From assembly GCF_016802725.1 (NCBI RefSeq), contig NC_052670.1, positions 11,242,141 to 11,306,140 of the forward strand: DNA of 64,000 nucleotides, written 5' to 3'. This stretch comes from Solenopsis invicta. Lineage: Eukaryota > Arthropoda > Insecta > Hymenoptera > Formicidae. Below are positions 25,759 through 37,614 of this stretch, piece after piece (the first letter of the stretch is position 1; every line of letters starts with the position of its first letter). The notes beneath the pieces are model-generated. The model searched no databases, had not been told where the DNA came from, and worked only from the letters and a program-made list of their open reading frames with translations. The translations under genes and the position numbers were made by a program.

Positions 25759-27009
25759 TACAAGAAGATAAACGCGCGCAAAAATAAAAGTCTCTGATCT
25801 TATTTGAGACATACGGACTATCACTCATTTCTAGAATCCTTTCTAAAGAAATGAAATGATTTTCTCTGTCGAGAAAACTCGTATAACAGTATGTATAAAT
25901 TATTCCTCTTGGTTGTACATATTACATGCGAAGAACCGGAGGTTTTCTATTTCCTGATGTATTTGCTCTACTCCTGTCTAAGAGTACAATCTCATGATTT
26001 TCGTCTGGCTCCAAAGTAAATACAGTCATTTCCACTTCTCTCCAAGAAACGAGTATCTTTCATATTTTATTCTTTGTAGTTTGCTGCGCAAAAATGCGTG
26101 GGCTATCATATTTATTATATTGCATTCTCTATGTTGCTTACACATGATAGATTATGCCTCAGCTACGTTTCATAAATTGAAGGTGTCTACGCGATTGCAC
26201 TTATTTTGAGGTTCAACGCCGGAAATCTATCAACGTTTTTTATCGAACAAAATAGAAATTTAGCTAAAGCTGTCAGCGTAGTTTCAAGAGACTTCAGTGC
26301 AAGCCGGTCGAAGCTGTATTCTCTTAAAATTCATTGAAGCTTCGCGAAACTTTCCCGAAAGTTTCCTAGGCGTTTCTGTAGCGTGTATCCGCTATAGGAG
26401 GAAACAGAATACGTAACATTTATGTAAATGCCGGGCCGCGCTTGTTTCTGTCCATATTCCTTTTGCAACAAAGAAGTTTCATTAATTGTAAACACCCTAT
26501 GAACTTACACTGTGTACAACGCTGATGTATATACTACAGAACGGAAAATAAAGTTTTAATTTAACTAAAACACACGCGATATTGTACCATTGATACAAAT
26601 AAGTAGGAATACACATTCGAGAAATTCATTTTAAACGTATAAAGTTCTCTTCTTTACTTCAAATGTAAAATATTTGCGAGTTTAGAATTTCCTGGCAATT
26701 ATGTGTACGAGCGTATCTCGTTTTGAACAAAATATAACGTATCCCGCATTCTGGTGGATAGTAATGAATTAATAGTGGAGTTATTAAGTTATGAATTAGC
26801 TCGAACCCCATAGAGCTTCTAATGCGATTCTGACCATGAATTATATAGAATTGTATTAGCTGGATATTTAAACTGCTTTGCATAAATTCATTACTTCACG
26901 TAATCGCGCTGGATTCGATTTACGCCCACGCTGCAACACAAAGGAAATGTCTCGCAGCGATGTCAAAGTTTACCCGATTCGAAACTAGCGTTGATGATAA
27001 AGTAACATC

Positions 27010-27036
27010 GAGAGAAAGAGAGAGAGAGAGAGAGAA
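27010..27036 (+). repeat. (GA)n microsatellite
   Basis: GAGAGAAAGAGAGAGAGAGA and a few more units, with one interruption. Confidence 0.9.
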
Positions 27037-27739
27037 ATTGACCATGTATTATTTAAGTGTTCGAGTTCCGCAGGAGCGATTAAATTTCAATTGTTTAAAG
27101 GGCGATCGTAAAACATTGACATTTAATTAATTAAAATGCTAGTTTTACGTAAATTTATTATTTGTTTAGTGATTAGGTACATTACATCTTCAAAAATGTT
27201 TAAAACTATTATTCAAATTCTCGAATAAGTAAAGTGATGATTTTAATTAAAAATTTACTATCATCAAATTATTGTCTTTTCAGAATCATGTGTTCTGTCG
27301 TTTGTACGCTTTCGCACTTTTATACGTGTTAAAAACATCAAAAGAGATTATTTTGTAATAATAACGTCACAAATTGTCGTAATGTTAAACGAAGGAAATT
27401 GAAGAAAAGGATAAATTATCCGGCAAAAGTTCTAGCGATTTATCGTGATATTATGAATGCAATCAACTAACTCTGTGCTCTGTGAAAAGGATTTTAGTGA
27501 AACGTTTGAAGTACCTCGATAATACTGCCGAGAGCAAAAATGTTCTTGCGAACTATGCGAATCGAGATGGGCGAAGATAGTGGTGGATTGACACGAAGTG
27601 CATTGAAATGTTCGTTGCTCGGGGCGCCGAAAGTGAACAGGTAGATGAGAATTGTCGAACATTCTCCAGAGACGAATTATCCGAGAGTGACAGTGGGGTG
27701 ATGAGGAGACTTTGGGGTACGTAATTACGGTGGATTACC

Positions 27740-27840
27740 GTTGGTGTGCACCCAGGGGGGGCACCTGGCCCGGGGGGCGTGCCACCCTACAGGGTTTTCA
27801 CCCTCGGGGGGTACGTGCCCGAAAAACGCACGACGACGCA
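27740..27840. other. G/C-run block with inverted segments
   Basis: Runs of six or seven G (CCCAGGGGGGGCACC, CCCGGGGGGCGTGCC, CTCGGGGGGTACGTGCC) and complementary ACCCT/AGGGT pieces sit abruptly in AT-rich intron. The repeated pattern of a G-run followed by CGTGCC or TACGTGCC suggests a degenerate internal repeat. After it, an open stretch runs to CAG|GTAAAG at 27893. No element family was recognised. Confidence 0.5.
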
Positions 27841-28040
27841 CGATATATCTACATATCTTACACGCTACTGGCGGAACTGCATCTCTTTGAACAGGTAAAG
27901 ATTTGTATAGTATGGAGATGTGTTTCTCGATGAAAATCGATACATATTTGCGATATGTATAAAATACTAAAATGAAACTACTCAGATATTGGTGTAGCTG
28001 TGAACGTGGATACAAAAATATAAAAATCGAAAAGGTATTA

Positions 28041-28069
28041 TTGGTATACCCATATTTGGTATACCCATA
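28041..28069 (+). repeat. 14-bp near-tandem repeat
   Basis: TTGGTATACCCATA occurs twice, separated by one base. Confidence 0.85.
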
Positions 28070-28320
28070 GTTTAAAACAATTTGATGTGAGACAATCGTA
28101 TAAATTTTCTTATGTACATACATATTCTGAGGAAAAATATTTATTTAATAAAAAAAGTAATAATTTTTTTTTCCTAAAACTGTATATTTTGATGCAAATA
28201 TTTTTTATTTTGTTTAAGTAAAAATATTTTGAAGTAAATAAACATATTATTTTAAATATATAATTTCACATAATTTTGTTTTTATATTTGAACAATAATT
28301 TTACAATTAAGTTAATGATA

Positions 28321-28886
28321 TTATTAAACTTAATTAAATTGTTTTCTTGGATTAAAAAATCCGATTAACTTGAATATAAAAATAATCTAACGGGAAATAT
28401 TTTCTAGAACTGCAAGGAAAAAAATACTTAAAATTAAAAATTATTTATTTTATTTTATTTATATAAATATTTCAATTAAGAAATTTTTAACTTGACTGTA
28501 AGTAAGCTCTATAGGATTCAGCTAGTAAATAATTTTTTTATATTAAATAAAATTTTTTTGTTTTAAGATTTTGTACATCGAATAATACACTTTGTAACAA
28601 CAATTTTTTTCTTTGTACAAAATTGTCTCGAAGAAGATTGTGCAGATAAATACTTTTTTATCCATTATAGATGTAGAGCTTTTATTAATAACGCTAGAAC
28701 AGTTGCAGTCAATCGTACGAAGCCTTTCTTTTTACACGAAGACAACGGATGTAGAAAATTGCTTTAGATTAATAGCGCAATAATTATCTAATTAAGAAAA
28801 GAAGAACTGTAAGTTTAAATCTGTGTTATTAAACTTAATTAAATTGTTTTCTTGGATTAAAAAATCCGATTAACTTGAATATAAAA
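28321..28886 (+). repeat. Exact 61-bp direct repeat pair, 505 bp apart
   Basis: Positions 28321-28381 and 28826-28886 are identical over 61 bases (both start TTATTAAACTTAATTAAATT and contain GTTTTCTTGGATTAAAAAAT). The intervening DNA is AT-rich with no recognised element. Such identity suggests a recent local duplication or gene conversion. Confidence 0.85.
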
Positions 28887-29340
28887 TTATTAATTAAGAA
28901 CAAACTTATGTGCTCTACAGTCGATTATTAAACCGATTAATACAAATTTTAATTTAACGAATTCCCTATCTTTGTTCATTTTTATAGTCACAATGTAGCT
29001 GTGATTTAAATTAACTCGTTGAGGTCCGAGACTGGTCATTACAGAGATAAATACCGGGAACAAATAGAAGATTCTATACGATTCTCTTTTACCTCTTCCA
29101 TTCTACAGAGGATAAGATAAAAGGCCGGGCCTCATTACCGGACTTTTGTACGCTTAATACGAATAAATCGTCGCTCTTTTCTCCGCTAAACGAACGACAC
29201 GGCCATTCGTAAAGCACCGCTCGCGAAATCTCCGCGTTTTGAAACTAATTGGCAATTCCTCATTAGAAGTCCCCGTTGGCAGTGCGCACGCGTCACCGGC
29301 ACCTTCCCGCATAAGTACTCAGACATTGATTAAGGTCCCC

Positions 29341-29379
29341 GCCACCGTCGCCGCCGCCGCCGCCGTCGCCGTCGCCGAT
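29341..29379 (+). repeat. (GCC/GTC)n trinucleotide run
   Basis: A chain of GCC and GTC triplets in a GC-rich island. It yields Ala/Val runs in one frame and is not evidence of a gene. Confidence 0.85.
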
Positions 29380-32300
29380 TCCCCATTAAATACGTCACAC
29401 GGAATTCTGAGCGGTGCGGCAGCCGAAACCTCTTGAATTATGCTCGTCCTGCCGATTCCTGGGCGGTATGTACCCTTCGCCGAGGGTGTCCCTCGCACCC
29501 CCACACGTAAACGGAGCTTACCCCCATTCACGGTCGATACGATCCGATAACTGCACTCGAGATAAGAATCGCGAGTTAGTTCAGAGTTCGCGGACGAATT
29601 CCCAAACTCTGCCCAATCGCTCAATCGATGGGGCATCAGAGGAATTTAGGGACCGTTAATTAAATATTTCAGTCAACAATCTGAATCCAATTCCTGGAAG
29701 TATGTTCTCGACAGAAGCACGTAATCGATACAAATTCGTCGTCGATTAATGCGGAGAAAAGATCTCACACTGTTAAACTCGATTAGTGTCGATTTCTATC
29801 CATTTTGGCTCATTCTTATAGATCGCCATTGCTCTTACTTAATATGTCGTTAATTTAAACTAAAGCAATGAAATTAAACAATTTATACAAATTTTTAACA
29901 ATGGAAACATGTAAGTTCAGTAAATTTTTTCTTCTTCTCTTTTTCTTCCCTTTACTCATTTTACAATTCTTTTCTCTAGTACTGTATAAATGACTTTTCT
30001 AGAAAGAACTCGTGGACGGCCGTGTTTTCTGAACAAATAATTCGATATTGTTTAACCGACTCACTTGAAAAGGACCGAGACTTTAAGTCGAAACATTGTG
30101 AAAAAGTTTAACTAATAAACAATTAATTTGCCAATATTTCGACTAAATTTGATATTATTTATCACTGGCGACTGTAAGCATTACTACGAGAAATTAAACA
30201 AAGTCCACTATAAAAATGTTAAATTTGACTCAAATTTAATTTATTATTTATTAGGTGCTTACGTTAATACGGACACTACTTGTAATACTTTGAAACTAAG
30301 CAATTTAATCATAAAAATGGATGTGATTAAGAGATTGTTCTTTTAACTACGTATTTCGTGTAAAATAATAAATAAATAAAGTAATAAGTTTTAACACACA
30401 TAGAAGTTAAAAATAACAAAATGTTATTTAACTCAAGGAATTGATTTAAATTTGATTTTTTAATATTTAACACAATTTCACGGATCTATTATATCGGACG
30501 CGTACAACGAGTATGCGAAAAATCTCATTTGTTTCCCTTGAAGGGAAAGAATATATAATTCCATAATTCAATATATAACTGCATTGTCATATCAAAAGTT
30601 TGAAAGCAACATTATTCTCGAGATCGACCGTGCTCTTAATCTAAGTCCTGTTATTTCTTTTTTACTGTAAAGAAAACTGAAGAACCCATCTCACCTCTCG
30701 CAATCAATATCGCGCGCTTAAACTGAGTCAGTCATTTTCCATTAATTACGGGACAGGCAATTCTATCACACGACAACGGAAAAACTGCATTGTGTTTTGC
30801 AAATTGATTTTGCCCGCATTATAGCGATCACTCTCGTTTACGAGCGTACAAAGCTGCCGGAACGAATATTACTTAAAAGAATTACTCGTAAATATTGCAT
30901 TCAAGTCACGGTTTTATCGCGAAATAATTGGAAATTAGTATTAATCTCATTTTACGTGCGCAGCACCTGATCTGTATCGTATCAGATATTACATGTAATG
31001 TGATACGCCAATAGCCGATTGCAATACATTAATTGCAATATGTTGATCAGTGGGTAATATCTCAGTTTGGTGTAATGGGTTGATGAATATAATATCGAGC
31101 ACTCGCGCGGAAACAATAATGTGACTTTTCATGAAACGTTTGCGGGTTTCCATTTAAATTTGACCCCCTTTTTACGTAAAAAGCTGGAGATTATAATTTC
31201 CCAACGTTTCGGTGTGTAAGCAGAATTAATAATAAAATTTTATACCATTGAAAACGATAAGCGCGTATTTCCTTGTTTTGACATGAAGATACTTAATCAT
31301 GGATATCGGATTATCGATGCGAAAATTTGTTACATTTTTCACGATCCTTCTCTATTCGTATTAATTATGATTAACGATAAATCGCTGTACCGACTGTCTT
31401 TAATAGAACACAGCGCCATATTACATCCATCCTGGAGAATTGGATTAAGATTAACGGTATAGTTTCGCGGTTCCAATTAAATTCAGATATTCTCCGACAG
31501 CTTCCGTGGAATTGATTTAATCGCCGCATTTACGTGGATAGAAATTTTAAGCATAAATTTATGGTAGGTACTTATTAGGTTCGAATTGAACGTTTGTGAA
31601 TGATATTCAACGGTAGTGAATTTTCAAATGTAGCTTTTATTTAATTGAAATAGTGACATCTCGAGAGGAACGTTACCCGAATATATTAAATAAAATATAT
31701 TCTTTGTTGAATTTTGCTCAGCACATGGAGTTAATACCGAGAATTTCATTTGCTAATTAAAAGATAAGCCACATATTATGCCGCTCGTTAGAAAGATTAT
31801 GCTCTATCGCAGGGTAATTAGCATTCCTCGTATTACTTTCTCAAAAAGCGGATGTCACGTCCGCTGTTTCTTTTTAAGCGAATATCAATCTATCGTGAAA
31901 TTAAAATAATTGCCGATCGACATTAAATGAATGACGTGTAAAGGTCGTGCGGGGACGACTGAATTAATTAAATTGTCGATAAAGCGAAAAGCGAAATCGT
32001 GCTATCGTCGCGTCGGTTGCGTGTCGTTAGTGACGTCGCTGGTTGATTTCATTATCGGACGTATATATCGCATTGTAAATCGCAAAGTGACAATATGCGC
32101 GACGCTCGGGCGAATCAGTGCTAGAATTGTTCGTGAAAATCAACGGAAGTGACGCTGTCTTTTTTTGTGTCGGTAGCACTACTATAACTTTAATTTTTTT
32201 AATTAGCTTTTTTTCTTAATTGTTTAATACCTGATTAATGTTTTTTTAATTGTAAAACTATATAAATTTACATCTAATATTTTTAAATAAATAATTTTTA

Positions 32301-34457
32301 CTCTATATTTTATGTAAATTTCATATAATTGCGCCTCAGAAAATTAATGAATTCTCATCAATTTTTCAATGTTGAAAGAGTTTTTCAAACTTGTATAAGT
32401 TTTCCAAGCAAACATAATTTGCTAATACAAGGAAACAAAATTTTGATTAAGATTACAAATTCTTTTAAGGTTTTATATTCTTGTTTATATATGAAGTAAT
32501 GAATTGTTAATTTTATGCTAATTTTTTGTTTTATTTTTACATGGAAAACTAAATAACACACGAAGAAGGTATTTTTACACTTTTTTTTGCGTAATATATA
32601 AATGATATTTTTTCAGCCGCAAATTTTCCAATTAAATTAATTTAAGAAAAAATTAATTGAAGAGAAACTCGATTGCTTCTTTGTTAAAATTTTACGAAAT
32701 ACTTTCGATCTTTATTTAACGATGTAAATTCAAGAGATTCCGCAAACGAATTCTTAATAAGAAAAAAAAATTTAACTGCAAGTTTGTCGGAAAATTCTTA
32801 AAAATCCAAGCCCTTTTAGCACGCCTTGTGTATATGCTGTGTGTACCGGCTACCATGCACATCGGCGTCGCCGGTAAGGCGCATTTGCGTAATTGCACAG
32901 TGAACCGCGATAAGAACTTCGGAGCAGCGTCGGATAATGCAAAAACGTTTTGTACTTTGCACTTTTTTCCGAGCCATCTCCCTGGTGCATCCCTGAACAT
33001 TTTAATACTTAGCCCGCCACGATGGCGTCTCTGGGGGAGACTCTCCATTAGCGCGAAAAATCTAATCGACATCGTGGATACGTTCTTGAGAGATCGCAAC
33101 GACATCGATACAACTTTGCGAAATTGTTAGCTGACAAGTGCGGTAAAACGAATCTTATCAGCCCGGTGAAAAGACACTCGTTATTCGAACGAATTTTCCC
33201 CTTAATAAAATTACACCGCGGAAATTTATTGAATTTTTGTTTTTTTAATATTACTTTTAATTATTACAAGTGTTCACTTCGTCCCTAAATAAAATGTAAT
33301 ATTAACTTTGAAATTGGATGAGTATATACAGTCGAATTTATTTAACAATTGTAACGAAAGAAATGTTATAAACTCGTGTTATATTCTCGAATTAGCATTA
33401 TGATCTTTCTTTTTTTAGAACCTACGTGTAGAAATAAAATGAATTACCATTGTAATAACTAATTTCAGGCGTGCATGCGTACATGCAAATATTGAGATTA
33501 ATGCGGCTTAACTAATTTATATTTCCGCCTATATATCTTTCTCGTGTCTTCATTCTTACATCCACGTTGTTAAATAGCGCGCGACTGCTGCAGCGAACAC
33601 AATACGACTCGAAATACACGAAAAATATTATCCGGCATCCGTAATATTTATTGCCGGGCGTCACTGTTTGCCGAGCTAGTAATTCATAATCTGGTGGATT
33701 TCGAGAACCAAAGTGCACGCGCCCGTCGAGCTTTAAACGAAATTAGCTTCCGCGCAAGCTGCCACCAAGAGCGCCAATTAAACGTTACCAATTCGAGCGC
33801 TCGACGGACGCACGGTCCGTCTGTCGTTGGGTAGGAGCCCCGTTTGATCGATGTGCCCAATTTTCCGGAGCGAGTTCTCCGACGCAAGCGGCAGCCTCTC
33901 GTCGATATATTTACTCCTTTTTTTTTCGAGAGAAAAGCGAGCGCCATGTTCTCCCCTTCCTTTTTTTTTCATTACGCGTGTCTCCGCGATGCACACCGGG
34001 TGTCACCGGCGTCAATTCGCGCGGAAACTGCAGCTGAAAAATATCTCGCTCTGACCCGTCGATCATCGACCCAGATGGGAATCGAGTCCTGGGCCAGAAT
34101 CGTTCTCGAGATTGCAGCCTTCAATTCGTGCGTGTCAAAAATTGAAGAGGGTTAGAAACGAGGAAGGGGGGGGGGAGGAGGCAGGGAAGAGCTGGGGATT
34201 TGAAAAGAGAGCGCGACCGTCGTTGACAGGCAGACGGTTTCAGATTAAGACAACGCCGCGGCAAACGGAAACGAAAGATATTTCATGGACTTTGTAGTGT
34301 CGTTGCTGTTGTATGTTATTTCTCTGGGGAACGTTCCTCTTTTATATCTTTTTTATTTTCAAACATTTTGTGACATTGTATTAAACACGTGTCGCGTATT
34401 CGCATGAGTGGCACGGATTTTTGGTAATTATTTTTACTTCTACCATATTAATATAAT

Positions 34458-34528
34458 CATATTAATATATGGGTAATCTTTATGATAAAATACCATGTTA
34501 ATATATGCGAAATCTTTATGACAAAATT
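34458..34528 (+). repeat. 36-bp imperfect tandem duplication
   Basis: Two units starting CATATTAATATATGGGTAAT and CATGTTAATATATGCGAAAT, each followed by CTTTATGA-AAAAT, with about five differences. Confidence 0.8.
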
Positions 34529-35896
34529 AAATATTCTATAAATTATTACATTCTTCGTTATATTATCTACATTAAAGTGCAAATATTATTATTCTATATT
34601 ATAGGTATAAAACATACGATAATATAAAGCAATAATAATTGTACGAGTTTGAATGAAATGATGTCTATGTGTAATATTAAAGCAAACTATTAACATTCAA
34701 TTAAACATCAATTGTATAACTGTTTTATAATAACAACTTTATTATTAACACAAACTGATTCCATTTGGCTATCAATTAGTTATTAATTGCGCTAGCTTAA
34801 ATTGCTTTTAGAAATTACATATTATCAATTTAAAAAATATTTTATTTCTGGAGGTAAATAGAAAAAAACCAATTTTTTTTATTAAATACGATTTTTATAA
34901 AAAAAAGATAACAAACCCCGTCTGTTTTGTTTTTTTTCACATATGTATTTAATATTTATGTATATTTTTGTTTTTACAAATTAATTTTTCATATTTTTCT
35001 ATTTTTAATTTGATAGATTTACATTACCGTTATTAAATGTAGATTATATTAAAATGGACTATATAATTAATTACTGCATTTTTCAATTAAATTCTTCGAA
35101 CATAATTTAATAATAAACTTATAAAATAATTTTGTATTAAATTTTATAAATATTTTATACATATTTTTATATGATGGTCATTGTTTGCAAGTTCTTTATT
35201 ACAGAAAATACATTTAACCCAAGTTATTTTTTTAGTATTTTTAATATGTTTGAGTAAACAATTTTGCAGACTTACGTTTCGAACCTTCACGCTTCAGTAT
35301 TCTAAAATATAAAGTGAGTTTCTTAAATCATCGTTTGATCAATCGCAAAACACAACTTTATTGATCAATTGATGAATTAAAAACTCACCTATAATAAATT
35401 ACACTATTCAAAAAATTCAAAATTATAAAAAGATTAAAAATTAGTACTCGTGCTATAGATATCAATTTCTGATTCCCATTCAAAACAATTAAAGATATAT
35501 TCGTGCCACTATCGTACCTACTAACTAAAAAAAAAATCGAATTTATATTTTTTTAATGAAAATTGTGCTTCTTCTTTAATATCTTTTTTGCTAGGAAAAA
35601 ACTTTTTTACATATCTAATTGTTTTATACATATCTTGTTAATTCCATGCAATCTTTTAAATTATTGGATATTTTATAAATACTATTTTTAAAGTTATTGC
35701 GAAGAGAATTTTGGAATTTCGGAAAAAATTTGGCTTAATGACAATTTTTGTCTAATTTTATATTGATGAGAAATGTGGAGTATAAAGTAAGACCAGATTT
35801 GCACGTAACTGCGAGCCACACATAACTTTGAAAGGAACAAAGCAAATCCTATTGTTCTTGCCGTGACGCTAGCGAATATTTCTTAATTCACTCGCA

Positions 35897-35945
35897 TCGG
35901 CGCCGATTTATTTTCATTGGCGCATGCATTGCATGTCGGCGCCGA
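35897..35945. repeat. Two copies of the palindrome TCGGCGCCGA
   Basis: Copies at 35897-35906 and 35936-35945, 39 bp apart, bracket GCGCATGCATTGCATG. This GC-rich palindromic cluster lies in a short GC-rich patch about 0.7 kb before the dystrophin exon. It may be a dimeric-factor binding site or just chance. Confidence 0.6.
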
Positions 35946-36494
35946 CGTACTCGTATACCACCGTTGTACATGGAAACTCGTATATAAATCATTTCTATCC
36001 ACGCGCAGACTGCAATTCACGTCATCGCGATGACGAAATACCGCGAATTCTCTCTCTGCCTCGCGAATACTCCCCATTTCCATAAAAAAAATCGAGTCCT
36101 AAAATCGAAAGTGTATTTTTTTTTTATTTTACACTTTTCCAAAAATTTGCATCAATTGTTACCAAATAACTATATTTTATAAAATTTTTTGAGAGAAATT
36201 ACGTGTTTATAAGCTATTCTTAATTATGTATATATATCAAGCATATCAATTTGTATCGATAAAGTTGCCATTTTGAATCTCTGTCATAGAATTGAAATAA
36301 AAATTATTTTTATATTTTTTAATTCTTTACGCAAATAATGACAAACAATATGACGAATAAGCAAGCAATGTGTTAAAATTTTTAGTCGACAAAAAATTTT
36401 TTAACAATTTTATACGAGTATTTAGCGATTGCTTTTTATTTTGGGGAAACTATTAATATAACAAAAAACATATGTATATGTGTATATATATTTA

Positions 36495-36539
36495 AGTTAT
36501 TTGGAAAAATATATACATATATATATTTTTCAAATAACT
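36495..36539. repeat. AT-rich hairpin just upstream of the exon acceptor
   Basis: AGTTATTTGGAAAAATATAT and ATATATTTTTCAAATAACT are inverted over about 20 bp with one bulged G and a loop of a few bases. It ends about 70 bp before the exon start and could affect folding near the branch region. Confidence 0.7.
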
Positions 36540-36590
36540 GTCGTCTTTTCCGTGGGATCCTGTAATCTTGTTCTTAAGGATCTAAGGAGG

Positions 36591-36610
36591 CATCCTCCTG
36601 CTTGTTGCAG
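36591..36610 (+). promoter_or_regulatory. Dys: Splice acceptor of the dystrophin exon
   Basis: A short pyrimidine-rich run (TCCTCCTGCTTGTTGCAG) ends at 36610, directly before the GAT codon that starts the conserved D-L-Q. A possible branch site lies in the CTTAAG/TCTAAGG stretch at about 36573-36587. The tract is short, so the acceptor may be moderate in strength. Confidence 0.85.
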
Positions 36611-36783
36611 GATCTTCAGTCGGAAATTGAAACGCACCGAGACGTTTACGCATCTTTGAACGGCACCGGACGAAAATTATTGAGCTCATTGGCGAGTCAA
36701 GATGACGCTGTTATGCTACAACGCCGGTTGGATGAAATGAATCAGAGATGGCATCATCTAAAGGCAAAGAGTATGGCAATCAG
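36611..36783 (+). CDS. Dys: Dystrophin internal coding exon (spectrin-like repeat, equivalent to human exon 56)
   Basis: This single internal exon encodes 57 full codons (DLQSEIETHRDVY at the start, DDAVMLQRRLDEMNQRW in the middle, KSMAI at the end) plus two bases, AG, of a split Arg/Ser codon. Seen: it is the only strongly protein-like frame bounded by good splice sites, a TTGCAG acceptor and an AG|GTAAGT donor. Known: human dystrophin near repeat 22 has DLQ-EIE-H-DVY, DDAV-LQRRLD-MN and KS--IR at the same spacing. By recall about 33 of 58 residues are identical with no gaps, and human DMD exon 56 is also 173 nt with the same phases. The heptad pattern and the conserved W fit a helix of a spectrin repeat. 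In the cell, dystrophin links cortical actin to dystroglycan under the membrane. No ATG is expected here. The neighbouring exons lie outside the window or were not recognised. Utrophin-like paralogues are an alternative in vertebrates, but insects have a single dystrophin. Confidence 0.95.
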
Positions 36784-36790
36784 GTAAGTG
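36784..36790 (+). promoter_or_regulatory. Dys: Splice donor of the dystrophin exon
   Basis: AG|GTAAGTG is a near-consensus donor placed exactly at the end of protein similarity. Reading through it gives a stop codon (TAA at 36785-36787), so splicing is required for the protein to continue. Confidence 0.9.
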
Positions 36791-37576
36791 CTAGAATTTC
36801 TAATCATTAACATTATTATCGTTAACTGTGTGTTTTCTGAAATTCATGAAAATAAGAATTATCGTAAAAATGAACCTCTCACGATTATATACATTTATCA
36901 TAAATTACATGATTATTATAATATTCGGATGGACTTATATTTTTGGAAGAAAAAAAAGAAAATAAATTTTGTAAAATAAGCAATAAATAAGCTTAAAATA
37001 TAATTTATTTTCACGGCTACTAAAAACTTTATAATCTAATAAGGGACAAAAATTGTCTTCTTTTATACGACATAACAATAAAAATTATATTACATGTCCA
37101 TAAAAAATTTCAACCGAACCATCATTCTTGATAAAAATGGGAAAATAAATGAAAATTATTATGTGTAATACCTTTTAAGATAACAATATTGTTTATTATT
37201 TAATTTTAATGAAACGAGATTATTTTGGAAATAATGTACGAGCTTTATCGATAACAAAATTATAAATAAATTATTATAATGCATTCTCATTATAGTTCTG
37301 TGTTTATGTATACCTAATGATAATAATTTGTAAACAAAAGATATTTACTGTTCGTACAAAAAGATGTTTAGGGTTCATCATAAAATATATGTATTTTATT
37401 TTTTTTCTTCCAGAAATATCGGTATAAGTTAAATATCACGTAGAAGGGGTATTACGAAACATTGTGGGAATGAATATATAAGGCGCACCGATTTTCATAA
37501 CGGAGATATTTTTCCTCATACTATCGCGCAAAAGACAGTTTTCGCGTGTGAAATGGCGCCGTAAATCAACACGTTG

Positions 37577-37614
37577 AAAAAGGCCAACCCGGAGGAGTGC
37601 GGGCTGGCCTTTTT
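37577..37614. repeat. Compact 15-bp hairpin
   Basis: AAAAAGGCCAACCCG pairs with CGGGCTGGCCTTTTT around the 8-base loop GAGGAGTG, with a single A-C mismatch. It lies in a GC-richer island about 0.8 kb after the dystrophin exon. It resembles a rho-independent terminator in shape, but the context is an animal intron, so no such role is proposed. Confidence 0.7.

Larger units (their letters stand above)
28890..35880. other. Intronic sequence, no gene seen
   Basis: GC-richer patches at 29.2-29.65, 31.9-32.15, 32.8-33.2 and 33.5-34.3 kb alternate with AT-rich DNA. 34.3-35.8 kb is extremely AT-rich. None of the open frames shows a recognisable domain. Confidence 0.5.
1..36610 (+). other. Dys: Upstream dystrophin intron (partial, at least 36.6 kb)
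   Basis: No further dystrophin exon was recognised upstream of 36611. The preceding human exon 55 encodes a motif around FPLDLEKFLAWL, and no frame here resembles it. The stretch alternates between AT-rich DNA and GC-richer islands, with inserted MITEs and microsatellites. By homology to the human gene it occupies the position of intron 55, where the Dp116 promoter lies. Nested genes cannot be excluded from sequence alone. Confidence 0.8.
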
